Source of the DNA: Fervidibacillus halotolerans
GTDB taxonomy: Bacteria > Bacillota > Bacilli > Bacillales > Caldibacillaceae
Assembly (NCBI RefSeq): GCF_026547205.1
Contig: NZ_CP106877.1
Coordinates: forward strand, 2,010,771-2,074,770
Direction: 5' to 3'
DNA: 64,000 nt
Shown: positions 10,623 to 19,612 of the stretch, one piece after another
Layout of the letters: the number at the start of each line of letters is the position of its first letter
How positions within the stretch are numbered: position 1 is the stretch's first letter
Position numbers and translations under genes: made by a program
Notes under the pieces: generated by a model
What the model was told of the DNA's origin: nothing
Seen by the model: only the letters and a program-made list of their open reading frames with translations
Database searches by the model: none

Positions 10623-11546
10623 CTATTTACGCAAACGTGGATCAATTGCATCTCGTAATCCGTCTCCAATTACATTAAAGGCAAACATTGTGATTGAAAT
10701 GAAGAACGCTGGGAAAAATAATCGCCACGGATAATATTCCATTGCTGATAAACCGTCATTGGCCATCGTACCCCAACTGGCAAGAGGTGGATTCAATCCT
10801 AACCCTAAAAAGCTTAAAAAGGATTCAGTAAATATTGCAGACGGAATCGTTAATGTTAAAGTGACTAAAATAGGTCCCATTGTATTTGGAATTAAATGCT
10901 TAAATAAAATCCGATTAAAACCGGCACCGAGCGTTCTTGCGGCCAAAACAAACTCCTGGTTCTTTAATTGCAATACTTGTCCCCGAACAATCCGAGCCAT
11001 ATTAATCCATCCAGTAATCGTCATTGCTAAAATCATCGTCCATAAGGATTGACCGAAAACAACCATTAATAAAATAACGAGGAGTAAAAATGGAATTCCG
11101 TATAAAATATCTGCGATTCTCATCATTACTTCATCGACTTTACCACCTTTATATCCAGCAATTCCTCCCCATATGATCCCGATAATCAAATCGATTAATG
11201 CTGCCATAATACCGATGAACAATGATATTCTAGCACCAATCCAAGTCCTTACAAAAACATCTCGACCTAGTTCATCCGTTCCGAACCAATGTCCCGCAGA
11301 GGGGGCTTGATTCGTTGCCGTATAATCATTCGTTCGATAATCATAGGAACTAAATATCGGGGCAAAAATGGCAAAAAGGACTAAAACAAGTAAAATAATT
11401 ATTCCAAACATCGCCAATTTATTTTTCCGGAAGCGATGCATAGCATCTTGCCAAAAGGTAATACTCTTCTTTTCAATTTTTTCAGCATCTACTAATGTTT
11501 GTTCGACGAATTCAAACTTTTCTCTTCCAGGTGATAATAAAGACAT
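10623..11546 (-). CDS. oppC: oligopeptide ABC transporter permease OppC
   Basis: A 307-residue inner-membrane permease that forms the translocation channel with OppB. It has an N-terminal helix (about residues 40-65), a domain that includes FGTDELGRDVFVR, and then the five-helix BPD core with the ATPase-contact loop (EFVLAARTLGAGFNRILFKHLIPN). AGGAGG precedes the ATG with 7 nt spacing. It starts 2 nt after oppB ends. Confidence 0.92.
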   Translation of the reverse strand: MSLLSPGREKFEFVEQTLVDAEKIEKKSITFWQDAMHRFRKNKLAMFGIIILLVLVLFAIFAPIFSSYDYRTNDYTATNQAPSAGHWFGTDELGRDVFVRTWIGARISLFIGIMAALIDLIIGIIWGGIAGYKGGKVDEVMMRIADILYGIPFLLLVILLMVVFGQSLWTMILAMTITGWINMARIVRGQVLQLKNQEFVLAARTLGAGFNRILFKHLIPNTMGPILVTLTLTIPSAIFTESFLSFLGLGLNPPLASWGTMANDGLSAMEYYPWRLFFPAFFISITMFAFNVIGDGLRDAIDPRLRK

Positions 11547-11548
11547 AG

Positions 11549-12481
11549 CTATACCTCCTCTTTTGCCGATACTTTAATACGAGGGTCAATCAGTCCATAA
11601 ATGATATCAACCATCAAAATCGACAATAACAGGATGATACTATAAAAGGATGTAACCCCCATAATTACCGTATAGTCCCGATTGGTTATACTTTGAACGA
11701 AATGCGCCCCAAGACCGGGAATTCCGAAAATCTTTTCAATAACAAAACTTCCCGTAATCACGTTTGCTGTCAATGGCCCCATATAAGATACGACAGGCAA
11801 TAATGAATTCCGTAGAGCGTGCCTATAGATGATAATCCGCTCATTAAATCCTTTTGATTTGGCGGTTTTTATATAATCATTGCTCAACACTTCTAACATT
11901 GTTGAACGGGTTAAACGGGCGATATAGGCAAGGGGTGCCAGGGCTAATGCCACTGCAGGTAAAATCGTATGTCTAAAGGATTCCCATGTAGCAACAGGGA
12001 ACCAATCTAGCTTCATCGCAAAAACATATTGTAAAAGGGCAGCAATAATAAAGGATGGCACCGATATCCCAATAACCGCTATACTCATCGATAAGTAGTC
12101 AACCCACTGGTTTTGTCGAATAGCAGCAAGCACTCCAAGCAAAACTCCAAAGAAGAGTGCAATAACAATCGCTTCCAAACCGAGTTGTAGGGATACGGGA
12201 AAACCGTCAGAAATCAAATCGTTCACCGATTGCCCTTTATATTTTATGGATGGACCAAAATCCCATGTTACCACTTTACCTAAGTAATCGAAATATTGTT
12301 TATATAACGGTTGATCTAATCCGTAATGGGCATTGAGGTTGGCTTCAATTTCTGGAGGGAGTCTTTTTTCTGAAGTGAAAGGGTTCCCCGGAGCAAGGCG
12401 CATTAAGAAAAACGTCACTGTAATAATGACGAATAGTGTAAGCAATATGAAGCCTAGTCGCCTTAAAATGTATTTCAGCAA
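11549..12481 (-). CDS. oppB: oligopeptide ABC transporter permease OppB
   Basis: A permease of about 310 residues, OppC partner. The first helix ([19 protein letters not shown]) is followed by the APGNPF motif typical of OppB/DppB. The EAA loop is seen at [24 protein letters not shown]. The longest frame begins at 12499, but GGAGGTG lies inside its first codons. The TTG at 12481, with 6 nt spacing, is the likely start ([10 protein letters not shown]). It follows oppA after a hairpin (12506-12541), which may lower its expression relative to oppA. Confidence 0.9.
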   Translation of the reverse strand: MLKYILRRLGFILLTLFVIITVTFFLMRLAPGNPFTSEKRLPPEIEANLNAHYGLDQPLYKQYFDYLGKVVTWDFGPSIKYKGQSVNDLISDGFPVSLQLGLEAIVIALFFGVLLGVLAAIRQNQWVDYLSMSIAVIGISVPSFIIAALLQYVFAMKLDWFPVATWESFRHTILPAVALALAPLAYIARLTRSTMLEVLSNDYIKTAKSKGFNERIIIYRHALRNSLLPVVSYMGPLTANVITGSFVIEKIFGIPGLGAHFVQSITNRDYTVIMGVTSFYSIILLLSILMVDIIYGLIDPRIKVSAKEEV

Positions 12482-12505
12482 GTGTAACACCTCCAACATA
12501 ATTTA

Positions 12506-12541
12506 AGTATGGGTATATGGTTTTCTCCACATACCCATACT
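12506..12541 (-). other. intercistronic hairpin between oppA and oppB
   Basis: A near-perfect inverted repeat with arms AGTATGGGTATGTGG and CCATATACCCATACT around a 6-nt loop. No strong T-run follows on the minus strand, so it looks like a partial attenuator or an mRNA-stabilising hairpin of the kind that lets the binding protein be made in excess over the permeases. Confidence 0.7.
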
Positions 12542-12570
12542 GTGAAAAATGGATATAATTTATTTCTTAA

Positions 12571-14202
12571 TTATTCGAAGTAAGCCCACTTCAATTGAAC
12601 GTCTCCAAGACCAGAGATTGCAACATCCTTTAAGTTATCCGGTTGTAACCATGCATTTGTATAGAAATAAATTGGAGCGACTGGCATTTCATCGATGAAG
12701 ATTTCTTCAGCTTGTTTTAACATTTGCATACGGACATCAGGATCTCTTTCTTCTTGTGAGTCGAGCAATAATTGTTTGAACTCAGCGTTTTCCCATCTCG
12801 TATCGTTATTTCCTCCATCCTTTTCACGGAATAATTCGAGGAAGTTGATCGGATCGTTAAAGTCACCGAGCCAACCCATACGTCCAATCATAAAGTCGCC
12901 ATTGTGAAGTTTTTCAATATATACAGCCCATTCTTCGTTTTCCAATTCAGTTTCAACACCAAGATTTTTTCTCCACATATCTTGAATCGCTTGAGCGATT
13001 TTTTGATGGGCTTCACTTGTATTGTAAGAAATCGTAATAGTTGGAAGTTCTGATACATCCTTATATCCTAACTCTTCCAAACCTTCTTGCAATAACTTTT
13101 TCGCTTCTTCTAAATTGTTATCTTTATAATATCCGTCTTCATTTTCTTGGAACATGCTAGGCGGTACAGCTGCCATCGCAGGGATTTGTCCCGCTTGTAA
13201 AATATTATCGGTAATCGCTTGCCGGTTAATTGCGTAACTAAATGCTTTCCGAATTTTCACATTGTTAAATGGTTCAACTTCTGTATTAAATTTGTACCAA
13301 TAAACACCTGCAATTGGTTTAATATTTAAATCTCCATCTTTCTTCAATTGTGGAATCGCATCGGTTGGAAGTGCGGAGAACGGAGCACCTGCCCAATCCA
13401 ATTCACCTTTTTGGAACATGGATAATTCGGTGTTTTCATCATCGATCATATGCATATCGATTTTTTCTAATTTTACATTATCCTTATCCCAGTACTGATC
13501 ATTTTTAACTAATTCAATTTTCGTTCTGTGCTCCCAACTAGCCATTTTAAACGGTCCATTGGAAACATAGTCTTCACCAGCATTTTTATACCAATCCGGA
13601 TTTGCTTCAGCAATCTTACTATTGACTGGCAAATACGTATAAAATGCTGTCAATTCCAAAAAGTATGGTGTTGGTTGCTCCAATGTAACTTCTAACGTCT
13701 TTTCATCGATTGCCTTTACGCCAACTTCATCTAAGCTTACTTTGCCTTCGTTAGCTGCGGCACCGTTTTTCAAATAATACAATTGATATGCATATTGGGA
13801 TTCATTAGCAGGGTCCAAAGCCCATTTCCAGGCGTATTCAAAGTCTTGAGCGATTACAGGATCCCCGTTTGACCATTTTGCATCACGCAATGTAAATGTA
13901 TAAACCGTTCCGTCTTCAGAAACTTGAATATCTTCAGCCATAGCATTTTCCGGTTCACCATTTAGACCAATTCGCGTTAATCCTTCAAAGGTATTCCTTA
14001 AAACAGATCCAGAGGTACTGTCATTGGCCAATCCTGGATGTAATGAAAATGGTTCGGTTTTAATGTTTACACGAAGATATTGTTCCGTCTTTCCAGAATC
14101 TCCAGAACCTTCATCACCATTATCTTTTCCATCGCCACAGGCTGCCAAAATCATACTTGCCGCCAACAAAATAACAAGCAGTAATGAAAAACGTTTTTTC
14201 AC
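12571..14202 (-). CDS. oppA: oligopeptide-binding lipoprotein OppA
   Basis: A 543-residue extracellular substrate-binding protein of the SBP_bac_5 family, tethered by a lipid. It has a positively charged N terminus, a hydrophobic segment and a lipobox LAAC (cysteine about residue 21), followed by a Gly/Asp/Ser-rich linker. Family landmarks include the N-terminal lobe around VYTFTLRDAKWSNGDPV and FNNVKIRKAFSYAINRQAI in the second half. Length agrees with B. subtilis OppA. It is the first gene of the opp operon, behind a perfect TATAAT at 14268-14273. In bacilli OppA imports nutritional and signalling peptides that feed sporulation and competence; this role is inferred here. Confidence 0.92.
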   Translation of the reverse strand: MKKRFSLLLVILLAASMILAACGDGKDNGDEGSGDSGKTEQYLRVNIKTEPFSLHPGLANDSTSGSVLRNTFEGLTRIGLNGEPENAMAEDIQVSEDGTVYTFTLRDAKWSNGDPVIAQDFEYAWKWALDPANESQYAYQLYYLKNGAAANEGKVSLDEVGVKAIDEKTLEVTLEQPTPYFLELTAFYTYLPVNSKIAEANPDWYKNAGEDYVSNGPFKMASWEHRTKIELVKNDQYWDKDNVKLEKIDMHMIDDENTELSMFQKGELDWAGAPFSALPTDAIPQLKKDGDLNIKPIAGVYWYKFNTEVEPFNNVKIRKAFSYAINRQAITDNILQAGQIPAMAAVPPSMFQENEDGYYKDNNLEEAKKLLQEGLEELGYKDVSELPTITISYNTSEAHQKIAQAIQDMWRKNLGVETELENEEWAVYIEKLHNGDFMIGRMGWLGDFNDPINFLELFREKDGGNNDTRWENAEFKQLLLDSQEERDPDVRMQMLKQAEEIFIDEMPVAPIYFYTNAWLQPDNLKDVAISGLGDVQLKWAYFE

Positions 14203-14267
14203 ATTGTTCCCCCCTATTGTTTTTTTTTTCTGAAATCTCCGAATAAGAAAGAAGATTTATAAATTCC

Positions 14268-14273
14268 ATTATA
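14268..14273 (-). promoter_or_regulatory. candidate -10 box of the opp operon
   Basis: A perfect TATAAT on the minus strand about 65 bp before the oppA start. An ATTTCA about 17 bp upstream would be a weak -35. The leader is short and T-rich and shows no riboswitch or T-box features. Confidence 0.5.
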
Positions 14274-14585
14274 ACCTTCTTTCATTTTTTTGAAATACTT
14301 TTTATACTTTATTTAAATAATTTAGGAAAAATGATTTTACCATTATTACGTCCTTTTTAACAACTTAAATCGTTTTAATTCGTGTTTTTTACACTATTAC
14401 TCCGGATTTTGTGCAGCTGCATTTTTAAATAATTGATTTTTTAATAAAATAATTATTTTTTATGGGAATATATATTTTTTATTTTGTTAATTTATTTTTT
14501 ATTACATAGTTTTTACAACATCTAGTTTTTTCATTGTTGGTCAAATAAACCTGTGTAATTTTTTCCATATTTTTCACTTTACAAT
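14274..14585. other. intergenic region upstream of oppA
   Basis: A very AT-rich stretch with long T and A runs, and no supported gene. It probably carries upstream promoter elements of opp. Confidence 0.4.
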
Positions 14586-14625
14586 TAAAAAAAAACTGAA
14601 CCCCGTTTTATTTCTCGAGGTTCAG
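14586..14625 (-). terminator. terminator of the histidine kinase gene
   Basis: Minus-strand hairpin CTGAACCTCG / CGGGGTTCAG with a 10-nt loop followed by nine or more T. It closes the two-component unit. Confidence 0.85.
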
Positions 14626-14677
14626 CCCTTTAATTTTGAACGCCCACAATCCTATTGTATGTCATATTCTTTATTCA

Positions 14678-17600
14678 CTAATTCGTTTTCGGAGATATTT
14701 GATGAACAGTAAATGAAATAGTTGTCCCATGTCCAACCTTACTTTGAATGTGAAGACCCGAGCCAAAATGCTGTTTTAATCTTCGATCAGTATTGATCAA
14801 TCCTACACCTGATTTCGTATCCAATCGATTTTCTATCAAAATTTTGCGTATTTTTTCCTCATCCATGCCAACCCCATCATCCATTACAGATATTTTTGCC
14901 ATGTTTATGTCACCGATAATCTGAATAATAAGCTTGCCACCCTTAATCCGTTTCATAAGGCCATGGCGAATCGCATTTTCAACTAATGGTTGGATGGATA
15001 AGAAAGGGACTTTTAGATCATTGCATTGTTCATCGATCATCCATTGGACTTTTAATCGATCTCCAAAGCGTACCTGTTCAATATATAGGTAAGAACGTAC
15101 CATATTTAATTCCTCTTCGATTGGAATGAGTACATCCATATTTTTAAATTGAAATTTATTTCTTAAAAAGTAACTAAAATTTCCGAGCAAATCACGCATT
15201 TTTTCCAGGTCGATTTCGCTTAATGCAATGACTGAATTTAACGTATTGAAAATAAAATGGGGTTGAATTTGTGCATGAAGCCAAGATGATTCCAACTGTA
15301 AGTGCTGTCGAACATTTCGTTTAACCATCGTAAGCGTTTCAATTCGTGCACGAAGTTCCAACGGTTCGACCGGTTTTGTTACATAATCATTTGCACCAGC
15401 CAAAAATCCACTTTGAATGTTTTTCGGTTGACTCCTCGCGGTAAGTAGTAATATAGGAAGTTCGGTAAGGGTAAATCTTTTACGAATAATTTGGGTCAAT
15501 TCGTAACCAGACATATTTGGCATCATCACATCCGAAATCACCAAGTCCCAATCTTTATCACATCCGAAATCACCAAGTCCCAATCTTTTTCATCTAATAT
15601 GGTCAAAGCCTCACTTCCACTTGTTACCATTGTCACATCATATTCCTTCTGAGGAAGAATTGCTTCAAATACTTGAAGATTCACTGGATCATCCTCTACC
15701 ACTAATATAACTGGACGATGGGAATCCACCTTCATATTTGACGATTTTTCCCGAAGAGATTCGTTTACTTCTGATTTTTTCTTTTGAGCTGTTGGCACTG
15801 ATTGTCCAATTGACCCAATGGCAGGAAGATTTTCAAGCCGTTCCTTCGCCTTCTGGTTTGCAAGTTCTACAGAAAATGTAAAGTCCGAACCTTTTCCGAT
15901 TTCCGAATGTACTTCTAATTTTCCTCCATGAAGTTCAACCAACTGCTTTGTTATATTTAAACCTAATCCAAATCCTCCTTCTACCATCGTTTGATTCCTA
16001 TTTGCCTGCTCATAAGGAAGAAAAACGCGTTTCAGCATCTCATCATCGATTCCAATTCCGGTATCAGAGACGGTAATGTATGCCCGATTATTTTTTTCCT
16101 TTGCTCGAATAATAACTTCACCTTCATTTGTATATTTCACCGCATTATGAAGCAGGTTGAAAAAAATTTGTATTATTCTATTTTCATCTGCAAGAACGGG
16201 GGAAAAGTCCTTTGGTATTTGATTGATAATTTTTACATGTTTCACATCTACCATTAACTGTAACATGTCGATTACTCCATTTGCGATTGGTTGTATGGTA
16301 ATTACCTTTTTTTGGAGACGAGGTTTCCCTTCTTGCAAGCTCATTAAATCGAGTAAATCATTTAATAAATAATTCATCCGGTTTCCAACGGATAAAATTG
16401 TTTCCAATTCTTTTATGCTTCTTTCATGGAGTAAGTCCCTGTCTCGATTTATTACCGATTGGGTCATATTTAAAATCCCGTGTAAAGGATTTTTAAATTC
16501 GTGAGATGTATTTGCTAAAAATTGATCCTTTTGACGGTTCATCCGATGTAACGTAGCAGCAAGATCCTTCGTATTCGCATGGATTTCAAAGTAATTTTTA
16601 AACCATATGGACACTAAAAAACCGATCGTTAATAATAGGTCAAATGGATAATGAACAACACTAACTCCATTTTCTCGCCATATTAATGTCCAAACTAAAT
16701 GGTGAATGAATGCAAGTCCAGATAAAATTAGGAAAAGATATTTATTTACATCTTTACGAAATTTGTTTAATAAAACCGTTCCCGATATTGCCACAGAAAT
16801 CAAAACGAATAAATAGATGATAGGAAAAATGAGCATAATCTGGGTTGGTGATAAAAAGATGATGATAAATGCGGTGCTTAAATTAACGATCAAAAAAATC
16901 AAGGAAATTTTCCGCCAAAACGGAAGTTGTCTATGCTCTGTACTTTCCAACAATGCATAACTTCCGATTAAGGCTGTAGCATTTGCCAATCGAAAATCCC
17001 ATTCATATCCAATATGAAAAAACTGGTGAAATAGTTTTTCATCACTGCTGAGGGAGTTTCCCAGTGAGGCACAAAACATAAGAAGGGAAAAATATAACAA
17101 CCTCTTATCCCGGTTGCCTAAAAAATACAAAATAAGTGCATAAATGGCATGAATGAGGAACATAACTGTAGTCAACAGCTGCATAGAAAAGGACCATTTC
17201 GTTTCTTTAGCAATTGCTTCCTCAAAACCGAATTTGATTGACCGAGCAATTCCGCTATCCCGAATATCTTCAAAATTGGCTACTTGAATCACAATGTCAA
17301 TAACCCCATTTGAATCAGCCGTAAACGTTGTGGAATAGGGTAAGTTTTTCGCAACATATTCATTTTTATTTTTTCCAACTTGTCCTGATTTTGCCAATAA
17401 ACGTCCATTAACATATACTTCAGACGAACTTCGTACACTAGGGATATACATACTATAATTTCGATCTATTTTCGAATCAACGTAAATACGTAAGCGGTAA
17501 GAAGCATATCCGAAAGGGGATTCAAGTAAATCATTCCATTTTCCAGGTACTTGAACATATGAATGGATTTCTTCTGATACTGGTCTATCATCCATCAATA

Positions 17601-17799
17601 ATCGATTCGGATAAATCTCCCATTCCCCATCTAATAAAACGACCTTTCCTCCAAGATCATCCCAATGACGTAAATCTAACTGTCCCTTTTCAATCGGTAG
17701 CTGCTTTTGATTTGAAAAAAGTTCTACCCATTGTATTCGTAGACTCGATAAGCTACAGATGAACAGAGCAATAATCAATATAATATTTCTATTTTTCAT
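14678..17799 (-). pseudogene. hybrid sensor histidine kinase split by a 32-bp duplication
   Basis: Two overlapping frames (15538-17799 and 14678-15583) are parts of one gene. The first has an N-terminal signal/helix, an extracellular DISMED2-type jelly-roll domain, a 7TMR-DISM bundle, HisKA (FLANTSHEFKNPLHG, phospho-acceptor H), HATPase (N box NAVKYT, VSDTGIGI, GLGLNI) and the start of a receiver (VVEDDPVN). The second has the rest of the receiver (VISDVMMPNMSG with the phospho-acceptor D; KPVEP), a LytS-type segment (QPHFIFNTLNSV) and another HATPase (PLVENAIRHG). A perfect tandem repeat of 32 bp at 15525-15588 shifts the frame. Without one copy a single product of about 1029 residues is restored. 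The second frame's apparent start is a TTG without a ribosome binding site, so the distal part is probably not made. The first frame may still give a kinase lacking a complete receiver. Confidence 0.88.
15525..15588. repeat. perfect 32-bp tandem duplication inside the kinase gene
   Basis: Positions 15525-15556 and 15557-15588 are identical. Both encode the DWDLVISDV segment of the receiver. As 32 is not a multiple of three, the duplication shifts the frame just after the phosphorylated aspartate. Confidence 0.95.
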
Positions 17800-17961
17800 A
17801 AATATTTAGCGGGTAGATTCCGCTCAGTTAATCCCCCTTTACAATCGCTTACGTATAGGATTGCATTCATAAGCAATTCATTTTATCATCTAAAAAATCA
17901 ACATCCCACGAGTAAGGCAAATGAAAGGCATCAAGACGTTTATGGAATAGATTAACGGTAT

Positions 17962-19089
17962 CTATTTCTTTTTTAACTTCCAATTTCGATACCACTTTTC
18001 AATCGAATGATTTGGCTTTTCATCGTATTCATCTTCAAGCATTTTTCGTAAAAAATTGTATTGTTTTTCTACAGAGTTATCATCCCCTAATAAATCGTAT
18101 AATTTCATTAACATAATATAGCTTTGTTCCCTATATGGATGGAGCATTTGTTCACTCTGATGTAATAAAATGGCATCCGTATAATTTTTTTTCGAAATAT
18201 AATATTCCGATATTTGTTTTTGATAATGATGCCATAAAATTCTTAGCCTTTCCCGCTCTTGTTCCGCCCAATGATATCCATCTTCAGATAAATAATCTCC
18301 TTGATATAAAGACATCGTCTTGATCACATTGGATACGTTAGCATCTGTTTCCAAATTCAATTCACTCATTCCCTTTTCCCACAAATCCACATCGAGTTTG
18401 ACATCATTTAGTTCGAGCATATAACTATTATCAAAACTGGAAATTGTTATATTCATATTGATAGATGCCAATGTTTTCCGAATTTGATAAATGGTAATGT
18501 ATAGTTGGGAATATCCTTTTTTTTCATCAAATTCCGGCCATAATAATTCCAGTAAAATACCCTTTCGTACGGGACGTTCTCTATGTTGGATGAAAAAAGC
18601 AAACAATTCCCGAGCCTTCGATGTTCGCCAACGAACGTCAAGAAAATCGGAACTCGTTAAGGATTTTTTAAAACGTAATGATTGAAAACAACAGACCATT
18701 CCTGAAGAATCGGATGGAAGATCGTCTATTTGAATCCTTTTCCTTAATCGACGTACCGTCTCTTCCAGCCTTTTCCTTTGAACGGGTTTAACGATGTAAT
18801 CAACAGCATCCAAATCGAAGGCTTTTACTGCATATTCATCATAAGCAGTGACAAAAACGATAATCACATCAGGGTAAACTCGTTGAAGCCGTTCAGCAAA
18901 TGCAATTCCATTTAGTTCGGGCATATTGATGTCAATAAAAACAACATCTGGTCGTTCTTGAATCGACGCATTTAACCCATCGAGTGGATGGCTAAATTTC
19001 CCAACAATAGCAATGTTTCCGATACTTTCCAACAACTTTTCCATATGATGTAAAGCTAAAACTTCATCATCCACTAAAATAACTCTCAA
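17962..19089 (-). CDS. response regulator with SARP-like transcriptional activator domain
   Basis: A 375-residue cytosolic regulator. The N-terminal receiver has the acidic pair DDE (about residues 7-9), the phospho-acceptor in VVFIDINMPE (about residue 53) and the lysine in DYIVKPV (about residue 104). A winged-helix segment (RPVRKGILLELLWPEFDEKKGYSQLYITIYQIRK pattern) and a C-terminal bacterial transcriptional activator (BTAD) helical domain follow, as in SARP-type regulators of Firmicutes. The start is TTG preceded by AAGGGGG. It lies 162 bp upstream of the split hybrid kinase and is its probable cognate partner. Targets could be the flanking adhesin or opp genes, but nothing in the sequence proves that. 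Confidence 0.85.
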   Translation of the reverse strand: MRVILVDDEVLALHHMEKLLESIGNIAIVGKFSHPLDGLNASIQERPDVVFIDINMPELNGIAFAERLQRVYPDVIIVFVTAYDEYAVKAFDLDAVDYIVKPVQRKRLEETVRRLRKRIQIDDLPSDSSGMVCCFQSLRFKKSLTSSDFLDVRWRTSKARELFAFFIQHRERPVRKGILLELLWPEFDEKKGYSQLYITIYQIRKTLASINMNITISSFDNSYMLELNDVKLDVDLWEKGMSELNLETDANVSNVIKTMSLYQGDYLSEDGYHWAEQERERLRILWHHYQKQISEYYISKKNYTDAILLHQSEQMLHPYREQSYIMLMKLYDLLGDDNSVEKQYNFLRKMLEDEYDEKPNHSIEKWYRNWKLKKK

Positions 19090-19517
19090 CCTAATCCCCC
19101 TTAAGAACTTAACTTGATTGCTAAATCACCCTTTTCCCATTTCCAAAGAAATTATTTTTGAATCCATACTTAATACGATAGCAATGAACTTTATCGGTGG
19201 AAAAAGCCGCTTTAAGCAAAGAATAGGTATAAACTATTCGATCGAGAATAAGCGTTATCTATACAACTTTTTTTATTTGATGCAATCTGTAGTCTAATTG
19301 CTTAAAGATTTTCGTATATACGAATAAATTTGCATATGGGCACATTATACCATAAATCACTTTGTTTATATTCAAGGAAAATATCGAAAAAATTAGAAAT
19401 TTCTACTGATTTTTTAAACAAACACATTTAATTTAAATCGATTAAAACGTAACCTCTTTCTTTTTCAATTGAAATCTCTATTTTCAGTATGTATGAATAT
19501 TTTTACCTATAAATAAA
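19090..19517. other. intergenic region between response regulator and adhesin terminator
   Basis: AT-rich and without a supported gene. It should contain the promoter of the two-component unit. No strong -35/-10 pair or operator was recognised. Confidence 0.4.
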
Positions 19518-19571
19518 TTAGGGAACCCCATAAAATCTCATTGCGTAAAAATCGATTTGGTGGTTCCCTAA
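19518..19571 (-). terminator. terminator-like hairpin after the adhesin gene
   Basis: Arms TTAGGGAACC (19562-19571, minus reading) and GGTTCCCTAA (19518-19527) flank an interior of about 34 nt that has weak inner pairing (AAATC/GATTT). The T-run is poor. Confidence 0.55.
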
Positions 19572-19612
19572 AATGGTAAGTTATGCCGAAATTTATTCCG
19601 GGATCAGATTGT

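Noticed and set aside
14203..14600. Possible riboswitch or T-box leader for opp
   Set aside because: The leader between the TATAAT and oppA is too short, and the upstream sequence is simple A/T runs without conserved elements.
14678..15583. The distal kinase frame as an independent 301-residue protein
   Set aside because: Its start is a TTG inside the duplicated 32-bp unit with no ribosome binding site, and it begins in the middle of a receiver domain. It is better read as the broken-off end of the upstream gene.
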